From Pseudomonadota bacterium (GTDB lineage: Bacteria; Pseudomonadota; Alphaproteobacteria; Azospirillales; Azospirillaceae), in NCBI GenBank assembly GCA_023412175.1, contig JAEYOB010000260.1, positions 1 through 7,156 of the forward strand: a stretch of DNA of 7,156 nucleotides, read 5' to 3'. This document shows positions 1 to 4,042 of the stretch, one piece after another. A program made the position numbers and the translations under genes. Position 1 is the stretch's first letter. Every line of letters starts with the position of its first letter. The notes below the pieces were generated by a model. The model ran no database searches. It saw only the letters and a program-made list of their open reading frames with translations, and was not told where the DNA came from.

Positions 1-752
1 GTCCAGGCCTTGATAATCTGTGTCAGGTCACCGTCGAAATCGGTATCTGCCTGTGGAATCGCCCCCTCGATCAGGTCCTTATGACAGAAAACTTGGCTCT
101 CGCCGGTCTCCGCCAGGATGATGAACTCGTGGCTGAGATCGCCGCCGATCGGGCCGGTGTCGGCGCGCATGGGGATCGCCTTCAGGCCCATGCGGGCGAA
201 GGTCCGGAGATACGCCAGGAACATCGCCTGGTACGAGCGCCGCGCCCCGGCCGGGTCGATGTCGAAGGAATAAGCGTCCTTCATCAGGAACTCGCGGCCG
301 CGCATCACGCCGAAGCGCGGGCGGACCTCGTCGCGGAACTTCCACTGGATGTGGTAGAGGTTCAGCGGAAGCTGGCGATAGCTGCGCACGAACGTCCGGA
401 AGATGTCGGTGATCATCTCCTCGTTGGTCGGGCCGAACAGCATCTCGCGGTCGTGGCGGTCGGTGATGCGCAGCATCTCCTTGCCGTAGTCGTCGTAGCG
501 CCCGCTCTCCCTCCACAGCTCCGCCGACTGGATGGTCGGGATCAGCAGTTCCTGGGCGCCGGCAGCGTCCTGCTCCTCGCGGACGATCTGCTCGATCTTC
601 TTCAGCACCTTGTGGCCCAGCGGCAGCCACGCGTAGATGCCTGCCGACTGCTGGCGGATCATGCCGGCGCGCAGCATCAGCCGGTGCGAGACGATCTGCG
701 CCTCGGTCGGGGTTTCCTTGAGGGTCGGCAGGAAGAAGGTGGAGAGCCGCAT
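1..752 (-). CDS. proS: Prolyl-tRNA synthetase, N-terminal part (3' end outside window)
   Basis: Class II aminoacyl-tRNA synthetase that charges tRNA-Pro with proline in the cytoplasm. The ATG at 750-752 opens a frame with no stop for 250 codons to the window edge. It begins [19 protein letters not shown]. Visible landmarks are the adenylation-loop GPTNEE (T109, E111) and motif 2, [17 protein letters not shown] (R140, E142), followed by LMKDAYSFD. After GGDLSHEF the chain passes through [11 protein letters not shown] and CHKDLIEG to [13 protein letters not shown] within about 50 residues. This matches the short alphaproteobacterial ProRS of about 440 residues, which lacks the roughly 180-residue editing insertion of the E. 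coli type. That is inference, because the C-terminal half is not visible. No strong Shine-Dalgarno precedes the ATG. A promoter at 789-817 suggests transcription independent of the upstream genes. Confidence 0.96.
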   Translation of the reverse strand, partial: MRLSTFFLPTLKETPTEAQIVSHRLMLRAGMIRQQSAGIYAWLPLGHKVLKKIEQIVREEQDAAGAQELLIPTIQSAELWRESGRYDDYGKEMLRITDRHDREMLFGPTNEEMITDIFRTFVRSYRQLPLNLYHIQWKFRDEVRPRFGVMRGREFLMKDAYSFDIDPAGARRSYQAMFLAYLRTFARMGLKAIPMRADTGPIGGDLSHEFIILAETGESQVFCHKDLIEGAIPQADTDFDGDLTQIIKAW

Positions 753-788
753 GACGGGGTTCCAAGTCTCTCGGGAATCGGGTGAGGG

Positions 789-817
789 ACTTTAGGAAGG
801 ACGGCGGCGCTTGTCCA
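789..817 (-). promoter_or_regulatory. Sigma70-like promoter for proS
   Basis: On the minus strand TGGACA (812-817) is followed after exactly 17 bases by TAAAGT (789-794). The matches to TTGACA and TATAAT are 5/6 and 4/6. Transcription would start near 782, giving a leader of about 30 bases before the proS ATG. The position just upstream of proS and downstream of two inverted repeats supports an independent proS transcript. The call rests on motif match and spacing only. Confidence 0.5.
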
Positions 818-843
818 CCGGCGTCAGGCGGCTGCGGTGTCAT

Positions 844-882
844 ACCGAAGGCGTTTTATGGCTTTCATCAAACGCCTTCGGT
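844..882. repeat. Long perfect inverted repeat (13-bp arms)
   Basis: The arms ACCGAAGGCGTTT (844-856) and AAACGCCTTCGGT (870-882) are perfect reverse complements. Inside them, after one T/C mismatch, ATG (858-860) pairs with CAT (866-868) around the loop GCTTT, so the RNA would fold into one long stem-loop. It lies between the proS promoter and the 3' end of the secreted-protein gene. Neither strand has a T-run next to the stem, so it is not a textbook intrinsic terminator. It may be a dispersed palindromic repeat unit, a 3'-end stabilising hairpin or a regulator-binding site. No second copy is visible in the window. Confidence 0.75.
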
Positions 883-924
883 CAAACCCGACAGCACAGA
901 GCGCAGCACTGTGCGAAAGGGGGG

Positions 925-965
925 TACGGCCGGCCGATCATGGAAGCATTCATGCGCCGGCCGTA
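925..965. repeat. Inverted repeat abutting the stop codon of the secreted-protein gene
   Basis: The arms TACGGCCGGC (925-934) and GCCGGCCGTA (956-965) are perfect 10-base reverse complements separated by 21 bases. The right arm ends exactly next to the TGA of the upstream gene (966-968). On the minus strand the stem is followed by CCCCCCTTTCGC, which is a poor U-tract. It could end or protect the 3' end of the mRNA of the two unknown genes, but the terminator reading is uncertain. Confidence 0.6.
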
Positions 966-1376
966 TCAGTTCACCGTGCGGCAAAGCGCGTACAGTTCCG
1001 CCTCGCTGGCGCTGCCCAGCGGTTGGCCGTTGAAGGCCATGCGGTTGCCCTGGACGCTCAGGCGGCCGATCTCGGTGTTTCCCGGCAGCCCGGCGGCACC
1101 CGGCGCGGCGATCCCCAGCCGGCGGGCGAAATTAAGCGTCACCGGAATCTCGAAGCGGTCCACCGGTCCCGCGCCCGCCGATCCCGGCAGGTCGGCGCGG
1201 GCGACGCGGTTTCCGTGTACGTCGACGCCGGGCTTGAACTCGACGTCCGGGGCCGGGCGATGGCGCGGCAGGTAGCGGCACACGCTGAGGTCCAGCGGCA
1301 CCTGCGCCGCAGCGGGCGCGGCGAGGAAAAGGACGGCCAGCAGAAGCGCGGCGTCAGTCGTGCACGGTGACCGCAT
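966..1376 (-). CDS. Small secreted/periplasmic protein of unknown function
   Basis: 136 residues; I do not recognise a named family. Residues 1-24 look like a Sec signal peptide: a short N-terminal stretch, a hydrophobic core ALLLAVLFLAAP (10-21), and an AAA-Q junction fitting signal peptidase I cleavage near residue 24. The mature chain of about 112 residues has a striking segment DVEFKPGVDVHGNRVA (44-59) and only two cysteines, C33 and C132, near its two ends, which could form a disulfide in the periplasm. No membrane segment follows the signal. The ATG (1374-1376) lies inside the end of the upstream gene, giving a 23-base overlap in another frame, so translation is probably coupled. GC-rich third positions and the credible signal peptide support a real gene. 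The partner of unknown function upstream gives no further clue. Confidence 0.75.
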   Translation of the reverse strand: MRSPCTTDAALLLAVLFLAAPAAAQVPLDLSVCRYLPRHRPAPDVEFKPGVDVHGNRVARADLPGSAGAGPVDRFEIPVTLNFARRLGIAAPGAAGLPGNTEIGRLSVQGNRMAFNGQPLGSASEAELYALCRTVN

Positions 1377-2244
1377 TGTGCATCGCCTTCCAGTAGATGG
1401 AGAGGTACGGCATTCCCTTCTCCGCCTCTTCCTGAGTGCGGGCCGACTGGCGGATGTACTTGCCGATGTAGGCTTTGTTCACATGGTCCAGGTCCACCGC
1501 GCACTTGATGACCAGCATCTCGCCAACGCGGTCGGGCAAGTTGAACTGCCATTTCTGCAGGGCCTCGTTCAACACGCCGGACTTGGCCTGCTCCTTGCCC
1601 TGCACGATGAACTCCTGGTGATGGTACTGGTTCAATTCCTTGATGGCCGAGGCGATCTTGCCCGGCTTGGTGCGGATCAGCGCCTTGAACACCCGGTTGT
1701 CGTCGCGGAACAGCGGCAGGTAGCCGCGCTTCTCGCCAAGCTGGTTCAGCATGGTGTAGAGGCCCGCCATGACGTTGCCCTCCTCCTCCTCCGCCTCGGC
1801 GGGCTTGGGCTCGGGCACGGGGGCGCTCTTGCGGCCGAACAGGAAGGCGAGGAAGCCGCCCTTCTTCTTGGTCTCGGCTGTCGCCACCGGCGCGGAAGCC
1901 TTGCGCTCGTCCCACAGCGCGTCCCAGGCGTAGTCCCAGGCGGGGAACACCCCGTTGTTGCGGTCGTCCAGCACGGTCTGCAGATACTCGCGGCCATCCC
2001 TGGCCCAATCCACGTCGCCCTGGATGGCCCGCACCGGCCGGCGGCTGAGCACGACCGGAAAGATACCGACCCGCACCACTTCGGCGTAGATGTCGAGAAA
2101 GGACGGGGTTTGGGCGAACGGCAGCGGTCCGCACGGCGTCCGCTCCGGCTGGAGCAGTTCCATGTTCTTCTTGGTGCGTTCCAGAAGCTCGGTCAGAAGG
2201 ACCGAGGAGAATTGATCGAACCGTTCGCTTTCGGACGCAGCCAT
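1354..2244 (-). CDS. Conserved-looking hypothetical cytoplasmic protein (296 residues)
   Basis: I do not recognise this protein. It has no signal peptide and no clear membrane helix. Residues 1-114 form a first region beginning MAASESERFDQF, with DIYAEVVRVGIFPVVLSRRP (51-70) and a tryptophan/aspartate-rich stretch PAWDYAWDALWDER (101-114). Residues about 115-158 look like a linker: a lysine/glycine-rich patch KKKGGFLAFLFGRK (126-139), then a proline run and an acidic EAEEEE-type run. Residues about 159-296 form a second, probably globular and helical region. I choose the ATG at 2242-2244 because GAGG lies 5 bases upstream. An in-frame TTG at 2305-2307 would put coding sequence through a perfect hairpin and lacks a ribosome site. 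The TGA overlaps the next gene by 23 bases, so the two probably form one transcript. Confidence 0.8.
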   Translation of the reverse strand: MAASESERFDQFSSVLLTELLERTKKNMELLQPERTPCGPLPFAQTPSFLDIYAEVVRVGIFPVVLSRRPVRAIQGDVDWARDGREYLQTVLDDRNNGVFPAWDYAWDALWDERKASAPVATAETKKKGGFLAFLFGRKSAPVPEPKPAEAEEEEGNVMAGLYTMLNQLGEKRGYLPLFRDDNRVFKALIRTKPGKIASAIKELNQYHHQEFIVQGKEQAKSGVLNEALQKWQFNLPDRVGEMLVIKCAVDLDHVNKAYIGKYIRQSARTQEEAEKGMPYLSIYWKAMHNAVTVHD

Positions 2245-2248
2245 GGAT

Positions 2249-2253
2249 GCCTC
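2249..2253 (-). promoter_or_regulatory. Ribosome binding site that fixes the start of the 296-residue gene
   Basis: On the minus strand GAGG (2250-2253) sits 5 bases before the ATG at 2242-2244. It favours this start over the in-frame TTG 63 bases upstream. Confidence 0.6.
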
Positions 2254-2278
2254 GACGCCTCTCCCACGCCCACGATAG

Positions 2279-2300
2279 GGCACCGCGGCGGTGCGGTGCC
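2279..2300 (-). promoter_or_regulatory. Perfect hairpin in the leader of the 296-residue gene
   Basis: GGCACCGC (2279-2286) and GCGGTGCC (2293-2300) are perfect 8-base arms around a 6-base loop. The hairpin lies 34 bases upstream of the ATG. In the mRNA it would form a very stable stem a short way 5' of the ribosome site. Whether it regulates expression, acts as an operator or is incidental cannot be told from sequence. Confidence 0.45.
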
Positions 2301-2346
2301 AGCACAATGGACGGCGGAGCGCACGAAGCCGCGCGCGACCGCTCTC

Positions 2347-2375
2347 TTGAGGATCGTCATTTGAGTTCGTAAAAT
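2347..2375 (+). promoter_or_regulatory. Sigma70-like promoter on the plus strand
   Basis: TTGAGG (2347-2352) and TAAAAT (2370-2375) are separated by exactly 17 bases, in an AT-rich patch. The -10 matches the TATAAT consensus at 5/6 and the -35 matches at 4/6. Predicted transcription would start near 2382 and run away from the 296-residue gene, into the structured spacer and then antisense to tag. It is the only strong plus-strand signal I find, in a window whose genes all lie on the minus strand. Confidence 0.45.
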
Positions 2376-2381
2376 TAAAAA

Positions 2382-2500
2382 AACCCTAAAGAGCGATCGC
2401 TTTTGCAACGCCCGCTGCTGAGCACCAGCCCCCCTATTGCCTTGGTTGTGGGTGCTCGACAAAGGGCGGGCCGCCCGGCGAATGCCGCGCGGCCCGAGTC
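2382..2500 (+). ncRNA. Candidate small RNA (orientation uncertain)
   Basis: Downstream of the plus-strand promoter lie two stem-loops: GAGCACC (2420-2426) with GGTGCTC (2451-2457), and GGGCCGC (2468-2474) with GCGGCCC (2489-2495). The second continues, after one mismatch, with CGGC/GCCG around the loop GAAT. I recognise no known family: it does not match the hallmarks I know for SRP RNA, tmRNA, RNase P RNA or 6S RNA. No clear plus-strand terminator follows; the next T-rich stretch is at about 2620-2635. Read on the minus strand instead, the same stems precede a T7 run (2377-2383), and CCTCCC lies unpaired near 2501-2508, as in anti-Shine-Dalgarno small RNAs. Boundaries are guesses. Confidence 0.25.
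2468..2495. repeat. Strong GC-rich inverted repeat
   Basis: GGGCCGC and GCGGCCC form 7 pairs. A C/C mismatch (G/G on the minus strand) follows, then CGGC/GCCG closes a GAAT loop. This is the most stable hairpin in the 411-base spacer. No T-run follows on the plus strand. On the minus strand GCCCTTTG follows, too weak for a confident terminator. Confidence 0.6.
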
Positions 2501-2526
2501 TAGGGAGGAATCGCCACCAGGCGTCG

Positions 2527-2547
2527 GAAAAGGGGATGCGCCCCTCT
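2527..2547 (-). terminator. Possible weak intrinsic terminator downstream of tag
   Basis: On the minus strand AGGGG, the loop CGCAT and CCCCT form a 5-pair stem (2531-2545) that runs into TTTTCC. It lies about 110 bases past the tag stop codon. The stem is short and the T-run is only four, so this is tentative. It may end the birA-to-tag transcript. Confidence 0.3.
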
Positions 2548-2625
2548 CAATGACGAATACTGCGCCCCACCTTGAAAGAAGGCAAGACTTCGACCGGGTT
2601 AACGCTAGACGTCGCTGCATTTTCT

Positions 2626-2643
2626 TTGATTTTTGCCAATCAA
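2626..2643. repeat. AT-rich palindrome just downstream of tag
   Basis: TTGATT (2626-2631) and AATCAA (2638-2643) are perfect arms around TTTGCC, 12 bases beyond the tag stop. The AT-rich character is unlike the GC-rich stems elsewhere. The shape suits a dimeric regulator site, but no promoter is obvious next to it and no T-run follows on either strand. Confidence 0.4.
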
Positions 2644-2655
2644 CTGGGCGAATGC

Positions 2656-3258
2656 TCAAGCCACAGGCAGGAGATTGCCCGTATCTCGGGCACCGTACCC
2701 CGCGAAGCCCTGCCGCGCAGCGGCCATCCAGGGCGGGCTGCGCGCTTCGAGAACGGCCCAGACCGGACAGCCGGGATGATGCGCGCCGGGCAGGTAGCCG
2801 AGGCTCATCAGGAACTCACCGACGATCTCGCCGCCGGTAAAGCGGAAACTGCGCTTGAACAGCTTGACCCAGTCCGCCTTGGACAGCGGATGGTGGGCGG
2901 CCAGCCAGCCGGCGAAGGACCCGTACTGCGGGCGCAGCGCGACGATACGCCGGGCATTCTCGATGGCGGCATCGACCTTCAGCCGGTTGCGGACGATGCC
3001 GGCATCGGCGAGGAGCCGCGCCCGCTCGGCCTCGCCGTAGGCCGCGACGCGGTCGATGTCGAAGTTGTCGAAGGCGGCGCGGAAGGCATCGCGCTTCTTC
3101 AGGATGGTCAGCCAGGACAGGCCGGCCTGGTTGATCTCCAGCACCAGCCGCTCGAACAGCACGGAGTCGTCGTCCGAGGGGAAGCCGTACTCGCCGTCAT
3201 GGTAGGGGGCGTGGAGGGGATGGCCGGGCGCGGCCTCGCAGTAGGTCTGGGCACCCAA
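2656..3258 (-). CDS. tag: DNA-3-methyladenine glycosylase I
   Basis: Base-excision repair enzyme that removes 3-methyladenine from alkylated DNA, leaving an abasic site. The 200 residues show the family's features: C7 and H20 (in YHDGEYG) near the N-terminus and H160-x3-C164 (in HHPGCPVW) near the C-terminus match the structural zinc site of E. coli Tag (C4, H17, H175, C179). E41 in LVLEINQAGLSW matches the base-recognition glutamate, followed by ILKKRDAFRAAF and DAGIVRNRLK. The start is TTG (3256-3258), chosen because AGGAG lies 7 bases upstream and because it is just before the zinc-binding cysteine; no ATG serves. The tail after C164 is about 36 residues, longer than in E. coli Tag. It lies 59 bases after the DUF1467 gene with no clear promoter, so it is probably read from the upstream operon. 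Confidence 0.95.
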   Translation of the reverse strand: MGAQTYCEAAPGHPLHAPYHDGEYGFPSDDDSVLFERLVLEINQAGLSWLTILKKRDAFRAAFDNFDIDRVAAYGEAERARLLADAGIVRNRLKVDAAIENARRIVALRPQYGSFAGWLAAHHPLSKADWVKLFKRSFRFTGGEIVGEFLMSLGYLPGAHHPGCPVWAVLEARSPPWMAAARQGFAGYGARDTGNLLPVA

Positions 3259-3264
3259 GGCGCG

Positions 3265-3270
3265 TCTCCT
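3265..3270 (-). promoter_or_regulatory. Ribosome binding site deciding the TTG start of tag
   Basis: AGGAGA on the minus strand, with AGGAG (3266-3270) 7 bases before the TTG at 3256-3258. It is a near-ideal Shine-Dalgarno and the main argument for a TTG start here. Confidence 0.75.
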
Positions 3271-3317
3271 GCTCGTTTCAGGCCATCATGCCCGGCGGGG
3301 ATGGCGGGCGGCGAAAA

Positions 3318-3566
3318 CTACAACCCCTTCGCCATCTCCCGGAAGGAGATCAGGTCGGAGTGGTAGAGGAGGTAGATGCCCAGCGTGATCGCCGCCGACA
3401 GCGCCGTGGTGACCGCGAACTTCATCAGCAGCCGCGGGTTCTGCGGGGCGCTTTCGACGGTGCCCGGCTCCGCCCGCCCCTGGGCGCGCACGCCCCAGGG
3501 CAGGACGGCGAACAGCACCGTCCACCAGACGGTGAAGAAGATCGCGCCGACGGTGATCGGTCCCAT
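3318..3566 (-). CDS. DUF1467 family small inner-membrane protein
   Basis: 82 residues with two predicted membrane helices: about residues 5-24 (VGAIFFTVWWTVLFAVLPWG) and about 49-68 (starting KFAVTTALSAA). They are joined by a polar loop of about 25 residues containing PGTVESAPQNPRLLMK. The pattern FFTVWWTVLFAVLPWGVRAQ, then PG..SAP..P.L..K, is the signature of DUF1467, a family of unknown function found in alphaproteobacteria. The ATG (3564-3566) starts 3 bases after the mce stop, so the two are co-translated; AGG and GAGG elements lie in the last codons of mce. The function is unknown. The recurrent placement beside mce and proS is known from the family, but this does not identify a role. 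Confidence 0.9.
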   Translation of the reverse strand: MGPITVGAIFFTVWWTVLFAVLPWGVRAQGRAEPGTVESAPQNPRLLMKFAVTTALSAAITLGIYLLYHSDLISFREMAKGL

Positions 3567-3569
3567 GCC

Positions 3570-3974
3570 TCAGACCTGCTCGAGTTCCACCAGGGTGCCG
3601 CAAAAATCCTTCGGGTGCAGGAACAGCACCGGCTTGTTGTGCGCGCCGATCTTCGGCTCGCCGTCGCCCAGGACCCGTGCCCCCTGCGCCTTAAGCTGGT
3701 CACGCGCGGACAGGATGTCATCCACCTCGTAGCAGATGTGATGGATGCCGCCCGACGGGTTCTTCTCCAGGAAGGACGCCACCGGCGACTTTTCGCCGAA
3801 GGGGTGCAGCAGCTCGATCTTGGTGTTGGGCAGGTTGACGAAGACGACCGTGACGCCGTGCGGCGGCAGGTCCACCGGCTCCGACACCTGGGCTCCGAGC
3901 GTATCGCGGTAGAGCGCTGTGGCCGCCGGCAGATCCGGAACGACGATGGCGACGTGGTTGAGCTTGCCGATCAT
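3570..3974 (-). CDS. mce: Methylmalonyl-CoA epimerase
   Basis: Converts (2S)- to (2R)-methylmalonyl-CoA, the step between propionyl-CoA carboxylase and the B12-dependent mutase that feeds succinyl-CoA into the TCA cycle. The 134 residues match the usual family length and form two vicinal-oxygen-chelate beta-alpha-beta-beta-beta units. The probable divalent-metal ligands are H7 (LNHVAIVVPDL), E54 (KIELLHP), H78 or H79 (GGIHHICYEVDD) and E130 (GTLVELEQ). KPVLFLHPKDF near residues 114-124 is typical of the family. The ATG at 3972-3974 has AGGG 7 bases upstream. It follows rnj by 68 bases, a spacer holding a 14-base palindrome, and runs into the DUF1467 gene after 3 bases. A biotin ligase in the same run fits, because the preceding carboxylase needs biotin (inference). 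Confidence 0.96.
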   Translation of the reverse strand: MIGKLNHVAIVVPDLPAATALYRDTLGAQVSEPVDLPPHGVTVVFVNLPNTKIELLHPFGEKSPVASFLEKNPSGGIHHICYEVDDILSARDQLKAQGARVLGDGEPKIGAHNKPVLFLHPKDFCGTLVELEQV

Positions 3975-3981
3975 GTGATTT

Positions 3982-3985
3982 CCCT
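3982..3985 (-). promoter_or_regulatory. Ribosome binding site of mce
   Basis: AGGG on the minus strand, 7 bases before the ATG at 3972-3974. It supports independent ribosome entry for mce after the 68-base gap from rnj. Confidence 0.5.
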
Positions 3986-4003
3986 AGACCTCTTGTCATT
4001 GTT

Positions 4004-4017
4004 GGCCGGCGCCGGCC
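4004..4017. repeat. Perfect 14-base palindrome between rnj and mce
   Basis: GGCCGGCGCCGGCC is fully self-complementary. On the minus strand it lies 25 bases after the rnj stop. It could fold as a 5-pair stem with a GCGC loop. No T-run follows, so it is not an intrinsic terminator. It may mark an mRNA processing or protective hairpin, though GC-only palindromes arise readily in such a genome. Confidence 0.45.
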
Positions 4018-4042
4018 GGCATCCGGTGCTGTCTGCGTCTTC

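Larger units (their letters stand above)
2245..2655. other. Non-coding spacer of 411 bases with AT-rich patches and inverted repeats
   Basis: No credible gene lies here. The open frames present use AT-ending codons unlike the neighbours and read through the hairpins. AT-rich patches at about 2347-2410 and 2615-2645 stand out against the GC-rich surroundings. The stretch holds a plus-strand sigma70-like promoter, a run of seven A (2377-2383, T7 on minus), the palindrome AGCGATCGCT (2392-2401), and inverted repeats at 2279-2300, 2420-2457, 2468-2495, 2531-2545 and 2626-2643. It must carry the leader of the 296-residue gene and the 3' end of tag; the remaining structure suggests a possible small RNA. 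Confidence 0.6.

Noticed and set aside
79..843. Minus-strand frame of 254 codons over proS
   Set aside because: It is out of frame with the clear ProRS motifs (GPTNEE and RDEVRPRFG), so it is a shadow.
1360..2364. Plus-strand open frame of 334 codons
   Set aside because: It is antisense to the 296-residue gene, leucine/histidine-repetitive, and has no ribosome site or recognisable motif; a shadow frame.
2392..2401. AGCGATCGCT, containing the cyanobacterial HIP1 octamer GCGATCGC
   Set aside because: A single copy in a clearly alphaproteobacterial window is most simply a coincidental palindrome or part of a hairpin.
2377..2401. T7 run after AGCGATCGCT on the minus strand, considered as an intrinsic terminator
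   Set aside because: The stem is short and separated from the T-run by several bases (CTTTAGGG), so it lacks the expected GC-rich stem directly before the U-tract; kept only as part of the small-RNA hypothesis.
2401..2560. Possible 6S, SRP, tmRNA or RNase P RNA in the structured spacer
   Set aside because: I checked both strands for the characteristic conserved segments, such as the SRP tetraloop/GGAAG region and the RNase P GAGGAAAGTCC block, and found none.
2375..2659. Minus-strand frame of 94 codons starting with TTG and overlapping the tag stop by four bases
   Set aside because: The TTGA overlap looked like coupling, but the codons are AT-ending and unlike the neighbours, the product is basic and featureless, and it runs through several hairpins. 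I treat the stretch as non-coding.
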